64,000 nt of DNA from Amycolatopsis camponoti (lineage in GTDB: Bacteria; Actinomycetota; Actinomycetes; Mycobacteriales; Pseudonocardiaceae), in NCBI RefSeq assembly GCF_902497555.1, contig NZ_CABVGP010000001.1:2708501-2772500 (forward strand), written 5' to 3'. Shown piece by piece: positions 8,359-18,132 of this stretch. The translations under genes and the position numbers were made by a program. How positions within the stretch are numbered: position 1 is the first letter of the stretch; every line of letters begins with the position of its first letter. Under the pieces are notes generated by a model. That model saw only the letters and a list, made by a program, of their open reading frames with translations. It ran no database searches and was not told the DNA's origin.

Positions 8359-8886
8359 TCAGTGGCCTGGGGCGCGCGGTGCCGGGGCGGAGCTGAACTG
8401 GTTCTGCCAGCTGGCCTGGGCCCCCGAGTCGCCGATGCGGTAGATGTCGTAGACCGCCGCACCCGCGGCCACGACAGCGAGGACCGAGAGCACCACTGTC
8501 ACCGCTGTCGACGCCGGGGCGAGGAACGTGCGACGGGCGGCGGTGTCGGCCGCCTGGGTTCGCAGGCTTTCTCGGCGGCGCCACCACACGACGAGCGCCA
8601 GCACGGCCACCGGGATCGCCACCCACAGCGCGGTGTCGCCCAGCTCGGTGTGGGTCCGCACGAGCGGGGTGGAGGCGACGCGGCGTTCCAGCCACTCGCC
8701 CGCGTCGGTCGTGATCGGCACGAGGACCACCACGACGACGGACAGGATCGCGTTCGGCCCGGCGAGCTTGCCGCGTGCGGCGGGCCACAGCGCGCTGAGG
8801 ACCAGCAGCAACGCGGACAGGGGGAGCAGGACGACGATGGCGTGCACGAGCAGCACGTGGGCGGGCAGGCCGTTGACGGTGGTCAT
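8359..8886 (-). CDS. DUF2231-like four-helix membrane protein
   Basis: This 175-residue protein has four hydrophobic helices with HVLLVHAIVVLLPLSAL at the N-terminus, a central TTDAGEWLE/HTELGD segment and a long cytosolic linker. These features match DUF2231 membrane proteins. AAAGGAC precedes the ATG. It lies downstream of apbE in the same direction and is probably the last gene of the electron-transfer operon. Histidines in the first and central helices could ligate haem, but this is not established for the family. Confidence 0.75.
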   Translation of the reverse strand: MTTVNGLPAHVLLVHAIVVLLPLSALLLVLSALWPAARGKLAGPNAILSVVVVVLVPITTDAGEWLERRVASTPLVRTHTELGDTALWVAIPVAVLALVVWWRRRESLRTQAADTAARRTFLAPASTAVTVVLSVLAVVAAGAAVYDIYRIGDSGAQASWQNQFSSAPAPRAPGH

Positions 8887-8930
8887 GGTGTCCTTTGTGG
8901 AGGGTGTGCGGAAACGGGAATCGATGAGGT

Positions 8931-9668
8931 TCAAGGGGCCCGGGCGAGTGCGGCGACCCGGTAACCGGGCGCGCGGCCGGCGACCCAGACCTCGACGTCG
9001 TGCCCGCCGCGCGCGAAGGCGGCCGTGGCGAAGACGTCGGCCCACAGCAGCGTGGGCCCGGTGACCGTGACGGCCAGCAGCTCGTCTGGGTGGGTGCCGG
9101 TGTGCGGGTCGACGATGTGCGCGCCCCGGGCGGCCGAGCCGGACGTCGCGACTCCGCCGGTGCGCACGTCGAGGATCGTCAGGAACGCGCTCGGGTCGGC
9201 CGGGTCTTCGACCGCGACGTGCCACGGCGGGGTGGTCGTGACGCCGACCCGCGCCGTGATGTCGCCGCCGACGTTGAGGTAGTGGTCGAATCCGGGGAGC
9301 GTGCGGAGGCCGTCGGCCGCCCGCTGCGTCGCCCAGCCCTTGACCAGGCCGGACGGGTCGAAACCGCCCGGCAGCCACGCGTCGAAGTACCCGTCGGTGC
9401 GGTCGCGCGCCTCTTCGCACAGCTCGACGACTTCGGTGAGCCACGGGTGCCGGCGGTCGCGGGGCAGCGAACCGCGGCGGAGCGCGCTCACCTGGCTATC
9501 GGGCCGGTAGGTGCTGAACAGCTCGTCGGCGGCCCGCAGGTGCCCGAACACCGCCGCCACGGCCGGTTCGACCGCGGGGTCGGAGTCGACGCGCGGGCCG
9601 CGCAGGTGGAGGCTGGCCTGGGTGCCCATGACGGGGTGCGTCCAGGAACGGCGCTGCGTGGTGGTCAC
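8931..9668 (-). CDS. apbE: FAD:protein FMN transferase
   Basis: This 245-residue ApbE-family protein shows the N-terminal VMGTQASL, the AADELFSTYRPDSQVS segment, the central FDPSGLVKGWA, YLNVGGDI, and the metal/FAD region VATSGSAARGAHIVDPHTG. ApbE transfers FMN to a threonine of target proteins. The target is almost certainly the FMN-binding protein encoded immediately upstream, whose stop overlaps the GTG start here (GTGA). No lipoprotein signal is seen, and the protein is shorter than the ~300-residue periplasmic forms. Confidence 0.9.
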   Translation of the reverse strand: MTTTQRRSWTHPVMGTQASLHLRGPRVDSDPAVEPAVAAVFGHLRAADELFSTYRPDSQVSALRRGSLPRDRRHPWLTEVVELCEEARDRTDGYFDAWLPGGFDPSGLVKGWATQRAADGLRTLPGFDHYLNVGGDITARVGVTTTPPWHVAVEDPADPSAFLTILDVRTGGVATSGSAARGAHIVDPHTGTHPDELLAVTVTGPTLLWADVFATAAFARGGHDVEVWVAGRAPGYRVAALARAP

Positions 9669-10120
9669 CCGTGGGCCTGGTCGATCGCCGACTGCAGGGA
9701 CTGCTGGTAGCCCTCGGAGGTGTAGGTGGCGCCGCTGACGGTGTCGATCTGCGCGCTCTGGGCTTGCAGTGCTTCCTGGTTCAACGCCGGCACCGCCTCG
9801 GAGTTGATCCGGACGTCGCGGCCGCTTTCCTGGGGGTACTCGACGGCCTGGGCGTCGGTGATCTTGCCGCCCGCGACGGTGATCCGCACCTGGACCGGGC
9901 CGTAGCGGGTGTCGGCGGCGGCTCCGGTGAACGTCCCGTCGCCGCCCGAAGGCGCGGCGGAAGGGGCACCGGAGGCGGGCGGGCTCGCGGTGTGGGACGG
10001 CTGGGTGCGCCCGAGTTGACGCCCGGCAGCGACCGGCGTCTGGTCGGTGCTGGTGCGGTAGCTGAACAGCAGCACGACGACGGACACGGTCGCCGCGAAG
10101 GCGATGGCGATCCTGCGCAT
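9665..10120 (-). CDS. membrane-anchored FMN-binding domain protein
   Basis: This 151-residue protein has an N-terminal membrane anchor (residues ~4-22), a Ser/Pro/Ala-rich linker (~35-62) and an FMN-binding domain with YGPVQVRITVAGGKI and the flavinylation motif DTVSGATYTSEGY. The Thr of SGAT is the expected site of covalent FMN attachment by ApbE. Such domains shuttle electrons outside the membrane. The gene sits between the ferric-reductase-like gene (13 bases upstream) and apbE (overlapping), supporting one functional unit. Confidence 0.9.
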   Translation of the reverse strand: MRRIAIAFAATVSVVVLLFSYRTSTDQTPVAAGRQLGRTQPSHTASPPASGAPSAAPSGGDGTFTGAAADTRYGPVQVRITVAGGKITDAQAVEYPQESGRDVRINSEAVPALNQEALQAQSAQIDTVSGATYTSEGYQQSLQSAIDQAHG

Positions 10121-10133
10121 CGGAAGTCCTTTC

Positions 10134-11516
10134 CTACCAGGCGAACCGCTCGGCGTGGACGCGGTCGGCGGGGACGCCGGCGCGGCGTGCGCTGTCGAGG
10201 ACGGCGGCGGTCCAGGCGTCGGGGCCGCAGACGTAGACGTCGTGGTCGGCGATGTCGGGCACGAGGTGGCGCAGCACCTGCTCGTCGGGCACGGGGGCGT
10301 ACCCGGCGGGCAGCCAGGACGTGCGGTCGTGCGAGCGCCGGCCGAGCAGGTAGTGGACGCGCACCCCACGCCGGGCGGCGAGGTCCTCGATCTCTTGCCG
10401 GAACAGCAGGTCGGCCGGGTGGCCGGCGCGCTGGAACAACACCGCTTCGCCGGAACCGTAGGGAAGTTCGTCCAGGAGTGCGCGCAGGGGCGTGATGCCG
10501 ATGCCGGAGGCGAACATCGCGAGCTTCCGTCCTTTTCGGACGGTCGCGGTCAGCCGGCCGTACGGGCCTTCGAACAGCGCGGGGGTGCCGGGCCGGAGGG
10601 TGGCGAGCCGGCGGCTGCCCGCGCCGAGGTCCTTCGCCGTGATCCGCAGCCGGTGTCCGTCCGGGGCGACGGAGAGGGAGAACGGCTTGCCGCGCGTCCA
10701 GCCCGGTCCGGAGGCGAACCGCCAGACGAAGAACTGGCCCGCCGCCACGGGAAGCCGGTCGAGGTCGCGGCCGCGCAGGTACACCGAGACGACACCACGG
10801 CCTTCGGGCATGACCTGCTCGACGACCAGGCGGTGCCGCGCGTTGAGCCACACCGGCCGTCCGACGCGGAAGACGAGCACGGTACCGGCGGCCGAGGCGT
10901 AGGCGGTCCACCAGAACGCGGTCGCGACCGGGGAGGCGGTGAAGTCGGCGCCGGTCCACAGCTGGTGCGGCAGCGCGAGCCCGGCACCGAGGTAGGCGTA
11001 GAGGTGCAGCAGGTGCCAGGACTCGTAGCGCAACCGCCGCCGGGCCGCGCGCACCGACGTCACCGCGACCATGATCAGGGCGGCCGTCCCGGCGGCCGCC
11101 AGGAGCATCCCCGGGTAGGTCGTCACCAGCGCCCAGGCTTCGGCCAGGACGCCGGAGCGGTCGGTCGCCGCGTAGCCGAGGGTGATGAGCACCAGGTGCG
11201 CGGCGAGCAGGGTGATCGAGGTGAAGCCGACGAGCCGGTGCCGCCGGGCCAGTTCGTCCTGGCCGTAGCTGCGCTCGACCCAGGGGATGCGCGCCATGAG
11301 CAGCACCTGCAGCAGCAGGAGGTCGGCCGACAGCAGCCCGGTCAGCCGTCCGGTGGAGGTGAAGAAGTCCGTGCCGATGTCCTGCAGGCCGCGGCCGGAC
11401 ACCCAGAGCGCGACTACGAACAGGACGCTCAGCCAGGCCGTCAGGCCAGCGGCGTCCCGCCACCACGCGCGGACCGCGGGCCGCGCCAGGCGGCGGGCGG
11501 TGAGGGTGGTGGACAT
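10134..11516 (-). CDS. ferric-reductase-like transmembrane flavocytochrome oxidoreductase
   Basis: This 460-residue protein consists of an N-terminal six-helix ferric-reductase-like haem b domain (~25-210) with paired histidines (RRHRLVG...AAHLV and ESWHLLHLYAY...LPHQL) and a C-terminal ferredoxin-NADP reductase-like part. That part has an FAD-binding segment GKPFSLSVAP and an NAD-binding segment ASGIGITPLRALL, ending with a terminal aromatic (RFAW). It should pass electrons from NAD(P)H via FAD and haem across the membrane, plausibly to the flavinylated protein encoded next. GAGGAG precedes the ATG. The two-component genes lie 48 bases upstream on the same strand. Confidence 0.88.
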   Translation of the reverse strand: MSTTLTARRLARPAVRAWWRDAAGLTAWLSVLFVVALWVSGRGLQDIGTDFFTSTGRLTGLLSADLLLLQVLLMARIPWVERSYGQDELARRHRLVGFTSITLLAAHLVLITLGYAATDRSGVLAEAWALVTTYPGMLLAAAGTAALIMVAVTSVRAARRRLRYESWHLLHLYAYLGAGLALPHQLWTGADFTASPVATAFWWTAYASAAGTVLVFRVGRPVWLNARHRLVVEQVMPEGRGVVSVYLRGRDLDRLPVAAGQFFVWRFASGPGWTRGKPFSLSVAPDGHRLRITAKDLGAGSRRLATLRPGTPALFEGPYGRLTATVRKGRKLAMFASGIGITPLRALLDELPYGSGEAVLFQRAGHPADLLFRQEIEDLAARRGVRVHYLLGRRSHDRTSWLPAGYAPVPDEQVLRHLVPDIADHDVYVCGPDAWTAAVLDSARRAGVPADRVHAERFAW

Positions 11517-11564
11517 CGGGCTCCTCGGGTGATCGCTTCCGCGGTCCACCCTTCCGGAGCCGGG

Positions 11565-12944
11565 TTAGCCGTCGACGTGACGAGGGTGAGAGTTCGGTAA
11601 GAGAAGATCCGCGCCGACGGTGAACCCGACCACGGCACCCCCGCCGGGGCGCGGTTCGGCGAACACGGTGCCGCCGTGGGCGAGGGCGATGTCGCGCACG
11701 ATGGCCAGGCCGAGGCCGGAGCCGGGCAGGCCGCGGGCGCTGTCCGCGCGGTGGAAGCGGTCGAACACGCGGTCCGCGTCGTCGTCGCCGATGCCGGGGC
11801 CGCGGTCGAGCACTTGAACCCGGCCGTCGCGGACCTCGACCTCGATCGGGCCGTCGGGCGCGAACTTCACGGCGTTCTCCAACAGGTTGGCGACCGCGCG
11901 TTCCAGCGCCTTCGCCTGCCCGGTCAGCGCCGACGCGCCGGCCTCGACGGTGATGGCGCGCCCCGACCGGCGCCGGACGCGGTCGGCGGCGCGCTCGACG
12001 AGTTCGCCCAGCTCGACCGGCGTGGCCTCCTCGGCCTCGTAGCGGCGGGTGGCCAGCTCGACGAGCTCGTCGACGAGGTGGGTCAGCTCGCGGGTCTCGC
12101 CGTCGACGTCGTCGAGCAGGCGGGCGCGCGAGTCCGGGGTCAGCTCGGCGAACCGGCGCAGGACGCTGGCGTTGGTGCGCAGGCTGGTCAACGGCGTCCG
12201 CAGCTCGTGGGCGGCGTCCTGGACCAGGCGTTCCTGATCGGCGCGGGCGTCGGCGAGCCGACCGAGCATCCGGTCGAACGACGTGGCGAGCCGGCCGACC
12301 TCGTCGCGGCCGCCGGTGGGCACGGTGACGTCGTCGAGGCGGCCGTCGCTGACCTGCTCGGTCACGTCGGTCAGCCGGACGAGCCGCCGGGTGATCTGGC
12401 GGGCCAGCAGCCAGCCGGCGAGCGCCGCGGCGGCCAGGACCAGGGCGCTGACGCCCTTGATGCGCGCGGCCAGGCCATTCAGCACGTGCCGGGACTCGTC
12501 GACGTCGATGGCGAGCTGGACGGCGCCGCGGCCGGGCCCGAGGGCGACGGTGATCACGCGGTAGTCGTCGCGGCCGGCGGTGAGGTTCCAGTAGCGGTGG
12601 TCACCGAGCGAGCCGGTCGCGGCGAGTGCCCGGTCGGCGTCGGCGACGGGGAGGCGCACCGGCCGCCCGCCGAGCGGCCGGGTGGTGCCGTCCGCGGCGA
12701 TCGCCTGGGCGACCATCGGCTGGGCCTCGTCGTGGTCGTCGTCATCGGGGCCGCGGGTGACCGGGCTCGGCGCGAGCACCTGCGTCGCGCCGGCCGCGAC
12801 TTCCGCCGAGGTGGTGAGCAGCGACCGGTCCAGCTCCGCGTCGATCCGCTCCGAGGCGGCCTGGTAGCTCAGGACGCCGACGAGGATGGCCGCGGCCGCG
12901 CCGACGCCGGCGAAGCCGATCGCGAGCTTGCTGCGCAGGTTCAT
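11565..12944 (-). CDS. sensor histidine kinase
   Basis: This 459-residue kinase has two membrane helices (~7-29 and ~163-183) flanking a ~130-residue extracellular sensor. That sensor contains an Asp/His-rich patch ([10 protein letters not shown], ~67-76) that could bind metal. A HAMP domain (~184-236), a HisKA domain with phospho-acceptor His246 in AAHELRTPL, and an ATPase domain with N-box NLLENAVKF and G-boxes DRGPGIG and GSGLGLAI follow. Its ATG overlaps the response regulator stop (ATGA). It is of MprB type. Sitting directly upstream of the ferric-reductase module, it may control it. Confidence 0.92.
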   Translation of the reverse strand: MNLRSKLAIGFAGVGAAAAILVGVLSYQAASERIDAELDRSLLTTSAEVAAGATQVLAPSPVTRGPDDDDHDEAQPMVAQAIAADGTTRPLGGRPVRLPVADADRALAATGSLGDHRYWNLTAGRDDYRVITVALGPGRGAVQLAIDVDESRHVLNGLAARIKGVSALVLAAAALAGWLLARQITRRLVRLTDVTEQVSDGRLDDVTVPTGGRDEVGRLATSFDRMLGRLADARADQERLVQDAAHELRTPLTSLRTNASVLRRFAELTPDSRARLLDDVDGETRELTHLVDELVELATRRYEAEEATPVELGELVERAADRVRRRSGRAITVEAGASALTGQAKALERAVANLLENAVKFAPDGPIEVEVRDGRVQVLDRGPGIGDDDADRVFDRFHRADSARGLPGSGLGLAIVRDIALAHGGTVFAEPRPGGGAVVGFTVGADLLLPNSHPRHVDG

Positions 12945-13633
12945 GCCGGCCGCACCGAGTAGCCGACGCCGCGCACGGTGTGGATCAGCTCGGTGGCGCC
13001 GGCCTGGTCGAGCTTGCGGCGCAGGTAGCCGATGTAGACGGCGAGGTTCTTGGAGTCGGAGCCGAACTCGTAGCCCCAGATGCGTTGGTAGATCGTGGTG
13101 CGGTCGAGGACGATCCCGGCGTTGCGCACCAGCAGTTCCAGCAGGTCGAATTCGGTTTTCGACAGGGTGATCTCGGTGCTCTGCCACCACGCCCGCCGGG
13201 CGGCCGGGTCGACGGCGAGCTCGCCGAGCCGCAGGGTGCGCCGTGCGTCCGGTTCGGGCGAGGTGCGGCGCAGCAGGGCGCGCAGCCGGGCGAGGAGCTC
13301 GTCGAGTTCGAACGGCTTGGGCAGGTAGTCGTCGGCCCCGGCGTCGAGGCCGGCCACGCGATCGGGCGTTTCGACGCGGGCGGTGAGCATGAGGATCGGG
13401 GTCCGGTCGCCTTCGGCGCGCAGGACCCGGCAGACGCCGAGGCCGTCGACGCCGGGCATCATCACGTCGAGGATCAGCACGTCGAAGGGGTCGCGCCGGG
13501 CGGTGGCGAGGGCGTCGACGCCGTCGGTCACCTCGGTGACGTGGTAGCCCTCGAGGTCGAGGGCGCGGACGAGCGACTCGCGGATGGCGCGGTCGTCGTC
13601 GGCGAGCAGGACGCGGTGTGGCATGGCCGCCAT
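12941..13633 (-). CDS. OmpR/MprA-type response regulator
   Basis: This 230-residue regulator has a receiver domain (acidic ADDD, phospho-acceptor Asp56 in LILDVMMP, Thr and Lys at MLTAR and PKPF) and a C-terminal winged helix (~130-228) ending [13 protein letters not shown]. It is cotranscribed with the overlapping kinase. Neither the ATG at 13633 nor the in-frame ATG at 13624 has a good ribosome binding site; the shorter start (MPHRVL) would also be typical. Likely targets are the downstream electron-transfer genes, which is inferred from position. Confidence 0.92.
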   Translation of the reverse strand: MAAMPHRVLLADDDRAIRESLVRALDLEGYHVTEVTDGVDALATARRDPFDVLILDVMMPGVDGLGVCRVLRAEGDRTPILMLTARVETPDRVAGLDAGADDYLPKPFELDELLARLRALLRRTSPEPDARRTLRLGELAVDPAARRAWWQSTEITLSKTEFDLLELLVRNAGIVLDRTTIYQRIWGYEFGSDSKNLAVYIGYLRRKLDQAGATELIHTVRGVGYSVRPA

Positions 13634-13701
13634 GATGCCCGCGCGCGGGCTCCACGTCCTGCCGGGTTTCGGCAGGACGCTCGACGCGAGCTTCGACGGG
13701 C

Positions 13702-14601
13702 TCAGGCGAGGTCTTGGGGGTGCAGCACGATGCGCCCGTGGGTCTTGCGGTCGGCCAGTGCCTGGTAGGCGTCGCGCACGGCGGTGAGCGGATACGTTGC
13801 GGCGATGGGGATGTGCAGGTCGCCGGAAGCGGCGAGGGTGGCCAGTTCCGCCAGCGCCGGGAGGCCGCCGGCGTCGTTGGTTCCGAGGGATTTGACGCCT
13901 TTCTCTTTCGCTGCGCGATAGTCGACGACGGTGTCGATGCGGTCTGCCGGAACGCCGAGGGTGAGTGCGAGGTCGAGGTAGCCGCCACCGGCCGTGTCGA
14001 TGAAGGCGTCGACTCGATCGGTCGTGGCGAGGATCCGCTCCTGTTCGCCGTCGCCGTACCGGACCGGCTCGATGCCGTGGTGGCGGAGCAGGTCGGAATG
14101 CGCGTCGCTGGTCAGTCCGATCACCGTGGCTCCGGCGCGACGTGCGAGCTGGGCGGCGGTGAACCCGACGCCGCCCGATGCGCCCGAGATCACGATGGTC
14201 TCGCCGGGCCGGGGTGCGACCGCCCGGATGGCGCCGAGGCCCGCCATCGGTGTGGTGTAGAGCGAGCCGGCCACGTCCCAGGAGAGGGGTTGGGGCTTGC
14301 GCACCAGCTGGTCCGCGGGGATGGCGACGAACTGGGCGTGGGCGTCCCAGCTCTGCAGGCGGCCCAGCACCGCGTCACCGGCGGTGAAGCCGGGCACGTC
14401 GGCGCCGACCGTCACGACTTCACCGGCGAGATCGCGGCCCGGCGTGTAGGAACTGCCGTGCAGCGCCGGTAGCGCTCCCGGGTTGAGCGCAGCGGCTTCG
14501 ACGCGCACGACCACCTCGCCCGGGCCGGCGACGGGTTCGGGGATGTCCGCGAGGTAGATCCCGTCGATGCCGGAAAATCGGTCGTAACGTACTGCTTTCA
14601 T
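13702..14601 (-). CDS. MDR-family NADP-dependent quinone oxidoreductase
   Basis: This 299-residue zinc-free medium-chain dehydrogenase has the N-terminal GroES-like part ([32 protein letters not shown]) and a Rossmann domain with [15 protein letters not shown]. The C-terminal HGRIVLHP is typical of quinone reductase/zeta-crystallin relatives. GGGAGA precedes the ATG. It lies 41 bases downstream of a same-strand TetR regulator and is probably controlled by it. The substrate is not identifiable. Confidence 0.88.
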   Translation of the reverse strand: MKAVRYDRFSGIDGIYLADIPEPVAGPGEVVVRVEAAALNPGALPALHGSSYTPGRDLAGEVVTVGADVPGFTAGDAVLGRLQSWDAHAQFVAIPADQLVRKPQPLSWDVAGSLYTTPMAGLGAIRAVAPRPGETIVISGASGGVGFTAAQLARRAGATVIGLTSDAHSDLLRHHGIEPVRYGDGEQERILATTDRVDAFIDTAGGGYLDLALTLGVPADRIDTVVDYRAAKEKGVKSLGTNDAGGLPALAELATLAASGDLHIPIAATYPLTAVRDAYQALADRKTHGRIVLHPQDLA

Positions 14602-14642
14602 CGTGTCTCCCGGTTTGCCGGTGATTCGGGTCGGCCGGACGC

Positions 14643-15263
14643 TCAGGTGCGGCGCAGGAGCGGCAGGAGGATGTCGTCGACGAGGTGCGCGACGAAGGCC
14701 GCGTCGCACGGCTCGCCCACGACGACGACGCGATGCACGATCAGCGCCGGCGCGACTTCGGCGAAGAGTGTGGCCGCCCCGGGTGCCAGTGGCTCGGCCG
14801 TCGGGTGACCGAGGTTGTCGGTCATCGCGGTCTCGTCCCGACGCAGGATCCGCCGCATCGCCTGGGCGAGCCGCGGGTCGTTGCGCATGCCGGTGAACAG
14901 GGCTCCGAGCAGGCCGACGTCCTGTTCGGAGATGTTCCGCGCGAGCCAGGCGGTCAGGGCGTGCACGTCCGCCCGGAGGTTCTTTCCCCTGGGCGGTGGG
15001 GGTTTCGCGGGTCCGCGGCGCTCGACCGCCGCGGCGACCAGTGCCGCCTTGTCGGGGTAGCGGCGGTAGATCGTCGTTTTCGCGGCCCCGGAACGCCCGG
15101 CGACGGCTTCCATGGAGAGCTGCTCGTATCCCACCTCGGTCAGCAGTGCCAGGGTCGCGTCGAGAATGGCCAGGTCACGGCTTGAATCCCGCGGCCGTCC
15201 CTTCGTCGAGGGCCGAGGCACGCCGCTGGACCCAGGTGTACCCACGCTGCCCCTCACTTCCAC
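14643..15263 (-). CDS. TetR-family transcriptional regulator
   Basis: This 206-residue TetR regulator has its helix-turn-helix at ~residues 48-70 (MEAVAGRSGAAKTTIYRRYPDK) and a ligand domain of the TetR_C type (ISEQDVGLLGALFTGMRNDPRL). The first GTG (15263) is used here; a second GTG two codons on (15257) is equally possible. An inverted repeat lies just upstream and is a candidate autoregulatory operator. It probably represses itself and the downstream quinone oxidoreductase gene. Confidence 0.88.
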   Translation of the reverse strand: MEVRGSVGTPGSSGVPRPSTKGRPRDSSRDLAILDATLALLTEVGYEQLSMEAVAGRSGAAKTTIYRRYPDKAALVAAAVERRGPAKPPPPRGKNLRADVHALTAWLARNISEQDVGLLGALFTGMRNDPRLAQAMRRILRRDETAMTDNLGHPTAEPLAPGAATLFAEVAPALIVHRVVVVGEPCDAAFVAHLVDDILLPLLRRT

Positions 15264-15273
15264 TACGCTACCG

Positions 15274-15286
15274 TTTCGTATCGAAA
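15274..15286. promoter_or_regulatory. putative TetR operator
   Basis: A 13-base inverted repeat, TTTCG-TAT-CGAAA, lies 10 bases upstream of the TetR start in a locally AT-richer patch. Position and symmetry suit an autoregulatory TetR site. Binding is inferred. Confidence 0.45.
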
Positions 15287-15350
15287 ATAGCTCGGTGCGA
15301 CCAACCCCGCAAGCCGCGGTTTCCGCGTCAGCCCGAGGTCAGGTGCTCGA

Positions 15351-16891
15351 TCAAGGTGCGGTGGAGGACCGGCTCGGCTCAGCACTCACGGCAGTCCGGG
15401 GCGTCCGGCCGCCGATGAACACGGCGACGGCCGCGCCGGCCAGGCAAACCGCCGACGTGATCAGGAAGATCGCACGGTATTCGGTCAGCAGCGCCTCGCG
15501 GACCGCGCCGAGGTAGTCGGCGAGTGCGTGGTCGTAGGCCGGTGCGGAGGGGAACAGGATCCGGATCGGCGGGTTCAGCGACGCGGTCAACGTGTGGAAG
15601 TAGTGCAGGCCGAAGGCGGACACGGCGGCGACGCCGACCAGCATGCCGGTCATCCGCGCGACCACGACCGCGGCCGCCGCGGCGCCGTGCTGGGCGCGCG
15701 GCACGGCACGCAGCGCGACCGCCGACAACGGGGCGATGACCAGGCCGAGCCCCAGGCCGGCCAGCGCCAGGTCGACGTCGAGGCGTGGCAGCCCCAGGAT
15801 GGACCTGGCGCGAGAACGTCGGCGGGCCAGCGGGACATCAGCAGGTAGCCGCCGGCCGCGATCAGCATCCCGGCGCCGGCGATCCAGCGTTCGCCGATCC
15901 GCGTGGCGAGCAGGCCGCCGAGCAGGGCACCGACCGGCAACGCGACCAGGAACCTCAGGAGGAGCTCGACACTGCCGCCGTCGTCGCGGCCGAGCAAGGT
16001 CTGCGCGAACAGGTCGACGTCGACCAGCGTGATCATCAACGCCGCCCCCGCCGCGACGCTCGTCGCGAGTGCGGTGAGGAACGGCCGCAGCGACACGTTC
16101 GCGGTGTCGACGAGCCGGACCTCGGCGCGCGACTCCCACCAGAGGAACGCGACGAGGCTGAGCCCGGCGCCGATCAGGCACGGCACGCCCCACGGCGGCA
16201 GCACCTGCTCACGCGGGTTCGGGTTGTCCAGGCCGATGACGAGCAACGCCAGCGTGAGCGCCACCAGCGCGGCACCGCCGAGGTCGACTCGCGGCCGTAC
16301 GGCAGGTTTGGTGCCGCGCACGGAAACCTGCACCGCGACGGCGGCCAGCACGGTCAGCGGGACGTTCACCCAGAACACGCCGCGCCAGCCGGTCGCGGCG
16401 GCCAGCCCGATCCCGTAGAGCGGCCCGAGCACACTGCCGAGCTCCTGCGCGGCGCCGACGGTCCCCAGTACGGCGGAGCGGCGGTTGCCCGGCCACAGAT
16501 CCGCGGCCAGCGCGAGGGTCACCGGGAGCAGCGCGCCCCCGGCGGTCCCCTGGATCACCCGGCCCACGACCAGCACCGGCACCGTGCCGGCCAGCGCGGT
16601 GACGACCGACCCGGCGAGGAAACCACCGAGGCAGGCCTGCAGCAGCAGCTTGCGGCCGAACCGGTCGGAGGCCTGGCCGAGCAGCGGCATCGCGGCCACG
16701 TAGCCGAGCAGGTAGCCGGTGATCACCGGCGTGACGATCTCCAGCCGGTTCACCGGAACGCTCAGGTCGTCGATGATCTGCCGCAGCAGGCCGACCACGA
16801 CGTAGGTGTCCAACGCGCCGAGCAGCACGGCGAGACCACCGGCGCCGACCGCGAGCGCGCGGCCGCCGCGCGAGCCGGTCAGCCCGGTCAC
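15351..16891 (-). pseudogene. P55-type MFS transporter, frameshifted
   Basis: The GTG at 16891 overlaps the stop of the LprG-like gene (GTGA). The frame encodes a 14-helix drug-exporter-like MFS protein (motif A DRFGRKLL, motif C-like [11 protein letters not shown]) of the Rv1410c/P55 type. Near 15808-15812 the frame is lost: the first frame runs into a non-membrane sequence, while a neighbouring frame resumes exactly at [12 protein letters not shown] and continues through helices to a TGA at 15351-15353. One missing base restores a continuous protein of ~513 residues. It is either a true single-base deletion in a GC-rich run or a sequencing error. P55 works with LprG in exporting lipids and drugs in mycobacteria. 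Confidence 0.8.
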
Positions 16892-17571
16892 GCCGGCGCG
16901 GTGACGGTGACTGGCTTGTCCACGTCGGACAGCGTCACGTCGACGCTGGCCCCGCCCTGGTAACCCAGCGAAGCCTTGACCGGCAGGTGGCCGCCGTCCT
17001 GGCGGAGCCAGAAGGTGGCGTTCGCGTCCGAGGACGCCCCCGGCACGAGGGCGGCCAGCGCGTCCTTCGGCACCGTCCCGGTGACGCGGTACGTCGGCGT
17101 GCCGTCGACGTCTTCCTTCCCCTCCGTCTTCGGGTTCTGGACCGAGGACAGCACCTTCGGGATGCCGCGCTGCGGGTCGAGGATCGCGGACGGGTCGTAG
17201 ATCGAGGAGCTCAGCATCGCGGGGATCTGCTGGAACCCGCCGGTGGGTCCCTTGATGTACAGGGAGCCGTTCACGAGGACGAACTGGGCGTCGACGACCT
17301 GGCCCATCAGCTCCAGCGTGCCGGTGCCCTTCGCGCCACCGCCGTTGGCCTTGGTCAGGTCACCGTCGAGGCTGTGCACGCTCAGGCCCGGCACGGTGCC
17401 GTTGACCTTCAGCGTGAAGTGCGTGCTGGTGACGCCACCCGCGGCCTGCGCGCTGTCCTTGAGGAGGGCGCCGGCGTCGGGCAGCGACGCGCCGCCGTCG
17501 GAGGAGGAGCAGCCGGTGACGATCGCCGCGCTCAGGGCCATCGCCGCGAGCAGGGTACGCCGCAGAATCAT
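16888..17571 (-). CDS. lprG: LprG/LppX-family lipoprotein
   Basis: This 227-residue protein has a lipoprotein signal (MILRRTL, hydrophobic core, lipobox VTGC at Cys21) and a LppX_LprAFG domain: [24 protein letters not shown], the [19 protein letters not shown] segment, and VTGTVP. In Mycobacterium LprG carries triacylglycerides and lipoglycans between membrane and envelope and is cotranscribed with the P55 transporter. The same order and overlap are seen here. No strong ribosome binding site is visible before the ATG. Because its partner is frameshifted, transport may be impaired. Confidence 0.88.
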   Translation of the reverse strand: MILRRTLLAAMALSAAIVTGCSSSDGGASLPDAGALLKDSAQAAGGVTSTHFTLKVNGTVPGLSVHSLDGDLTKANGGGAKGTGTLELMGQVVDAQFVLVNGSLYIKGPTGGFQQIPAMLSSSIYDPSAILDPQRGIPKVLSSVQNPKTEGKEDVDGTPTYRVTGTVPKDALAALVPGASSDANATFWLRQDGGHLPVKASLGYQGGASVDVTLSDVDKPVTVTAPA

Positions 17572-17763
17572 GCGCCCACCCTAGATCAGGAGCCGCATCC
17601 CGGGACAAACCGCCTCGCGATCGTGACGGAGTGACTTTCCCGCGGATTCAGGGTTGTCCCGGCGGAGTCGGGCCTCCGCGGGAGAACGGCGATGATCTAC
17701 AAAGGACGCAACGCGGTGGAGGAAGCCCGGCGCGTCTGAGCGGCCCGGTCCGCCCCTCCCGCA

Positions 17764-17798
17764 CGTGGTGCGGCCGGCGAACCGCCGGTCGCACCACG
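17764..17798. terminator. strong hairpin downstream of the decayed gene
   Basis: A 16-bp stem with one G-T wobble (arms 17764-17779 and 17783-17798) closes a 3-base loop, AAC. It lies just beyond the end of the minus-strand pseudogene at 17821 and before the lprG promoter region. It therefore looks like the terminator of that former gene. Confidence 0.65.
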
Positions 17799-17820
17799 CG
17801 CACCCCTCAGTCACTGATCG

Positions 17821-18132
17821 CTATCTGTTGTCGCCGTCCTGCGGGAGCGACGCCGGGACCGGCGGGGTCACGCGGGCGACGTCGCCGCTGAGCACCCACG
17901 CGCGCCGTCGACCTGTGGCTTGTTCTTCACGCCCGGCGGGGCCGAGCCCGGCACGATCGACGACAGTGCGCCGATCTTGCCCTTTCGAACGCGCCGGGAG
18001 CCCCGCCGGTGAACGGGAGTTCGTAGGTGAAGGCCTGGATCCGTCGATCCTGGCTGCGTCGAAGGCGTTGCGTGCCGCCGTCCACGGCCGCGCGGGCCCG
18101 GCAGACGCCACGATCACGGAGCGCGTCCACAA
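17821..18132 (-). pseudogene. decayed gene remnant, unknown function
   Basis: No single minus-strand frame is convincing here, but successive frames join into a plausible protein. VIVASAGPARPWTAARNAFD (one frame) is followed by IQAFTYELPFTGGAPGAFER (second), KIGALSSIVPGSAPPGVKNK (third), then WVLSGDVARVTPPVPASLP and a TAG at 17821-17823. At least three frame changes in about 300 bases indicate decay. A strong hairpin follows its end. I do not recognise the family. Downstream, up to 17572, I see only lprG promoter space. Confidence 0.5.

Noticed and set aside
15800..15830. Programmed frameshifting in the P55-type gene
   Set aside because: No slippery heptamer or downstream structure typical of programmed shifts is visible at the break; a deletion or sequencing error is simpler.
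17581..17814. 77-codon minus-strand open frame upstream of lprG
   Set aside because: It spans a terminator hairpin and the lprG promoter region and shows no protein-like pattern.
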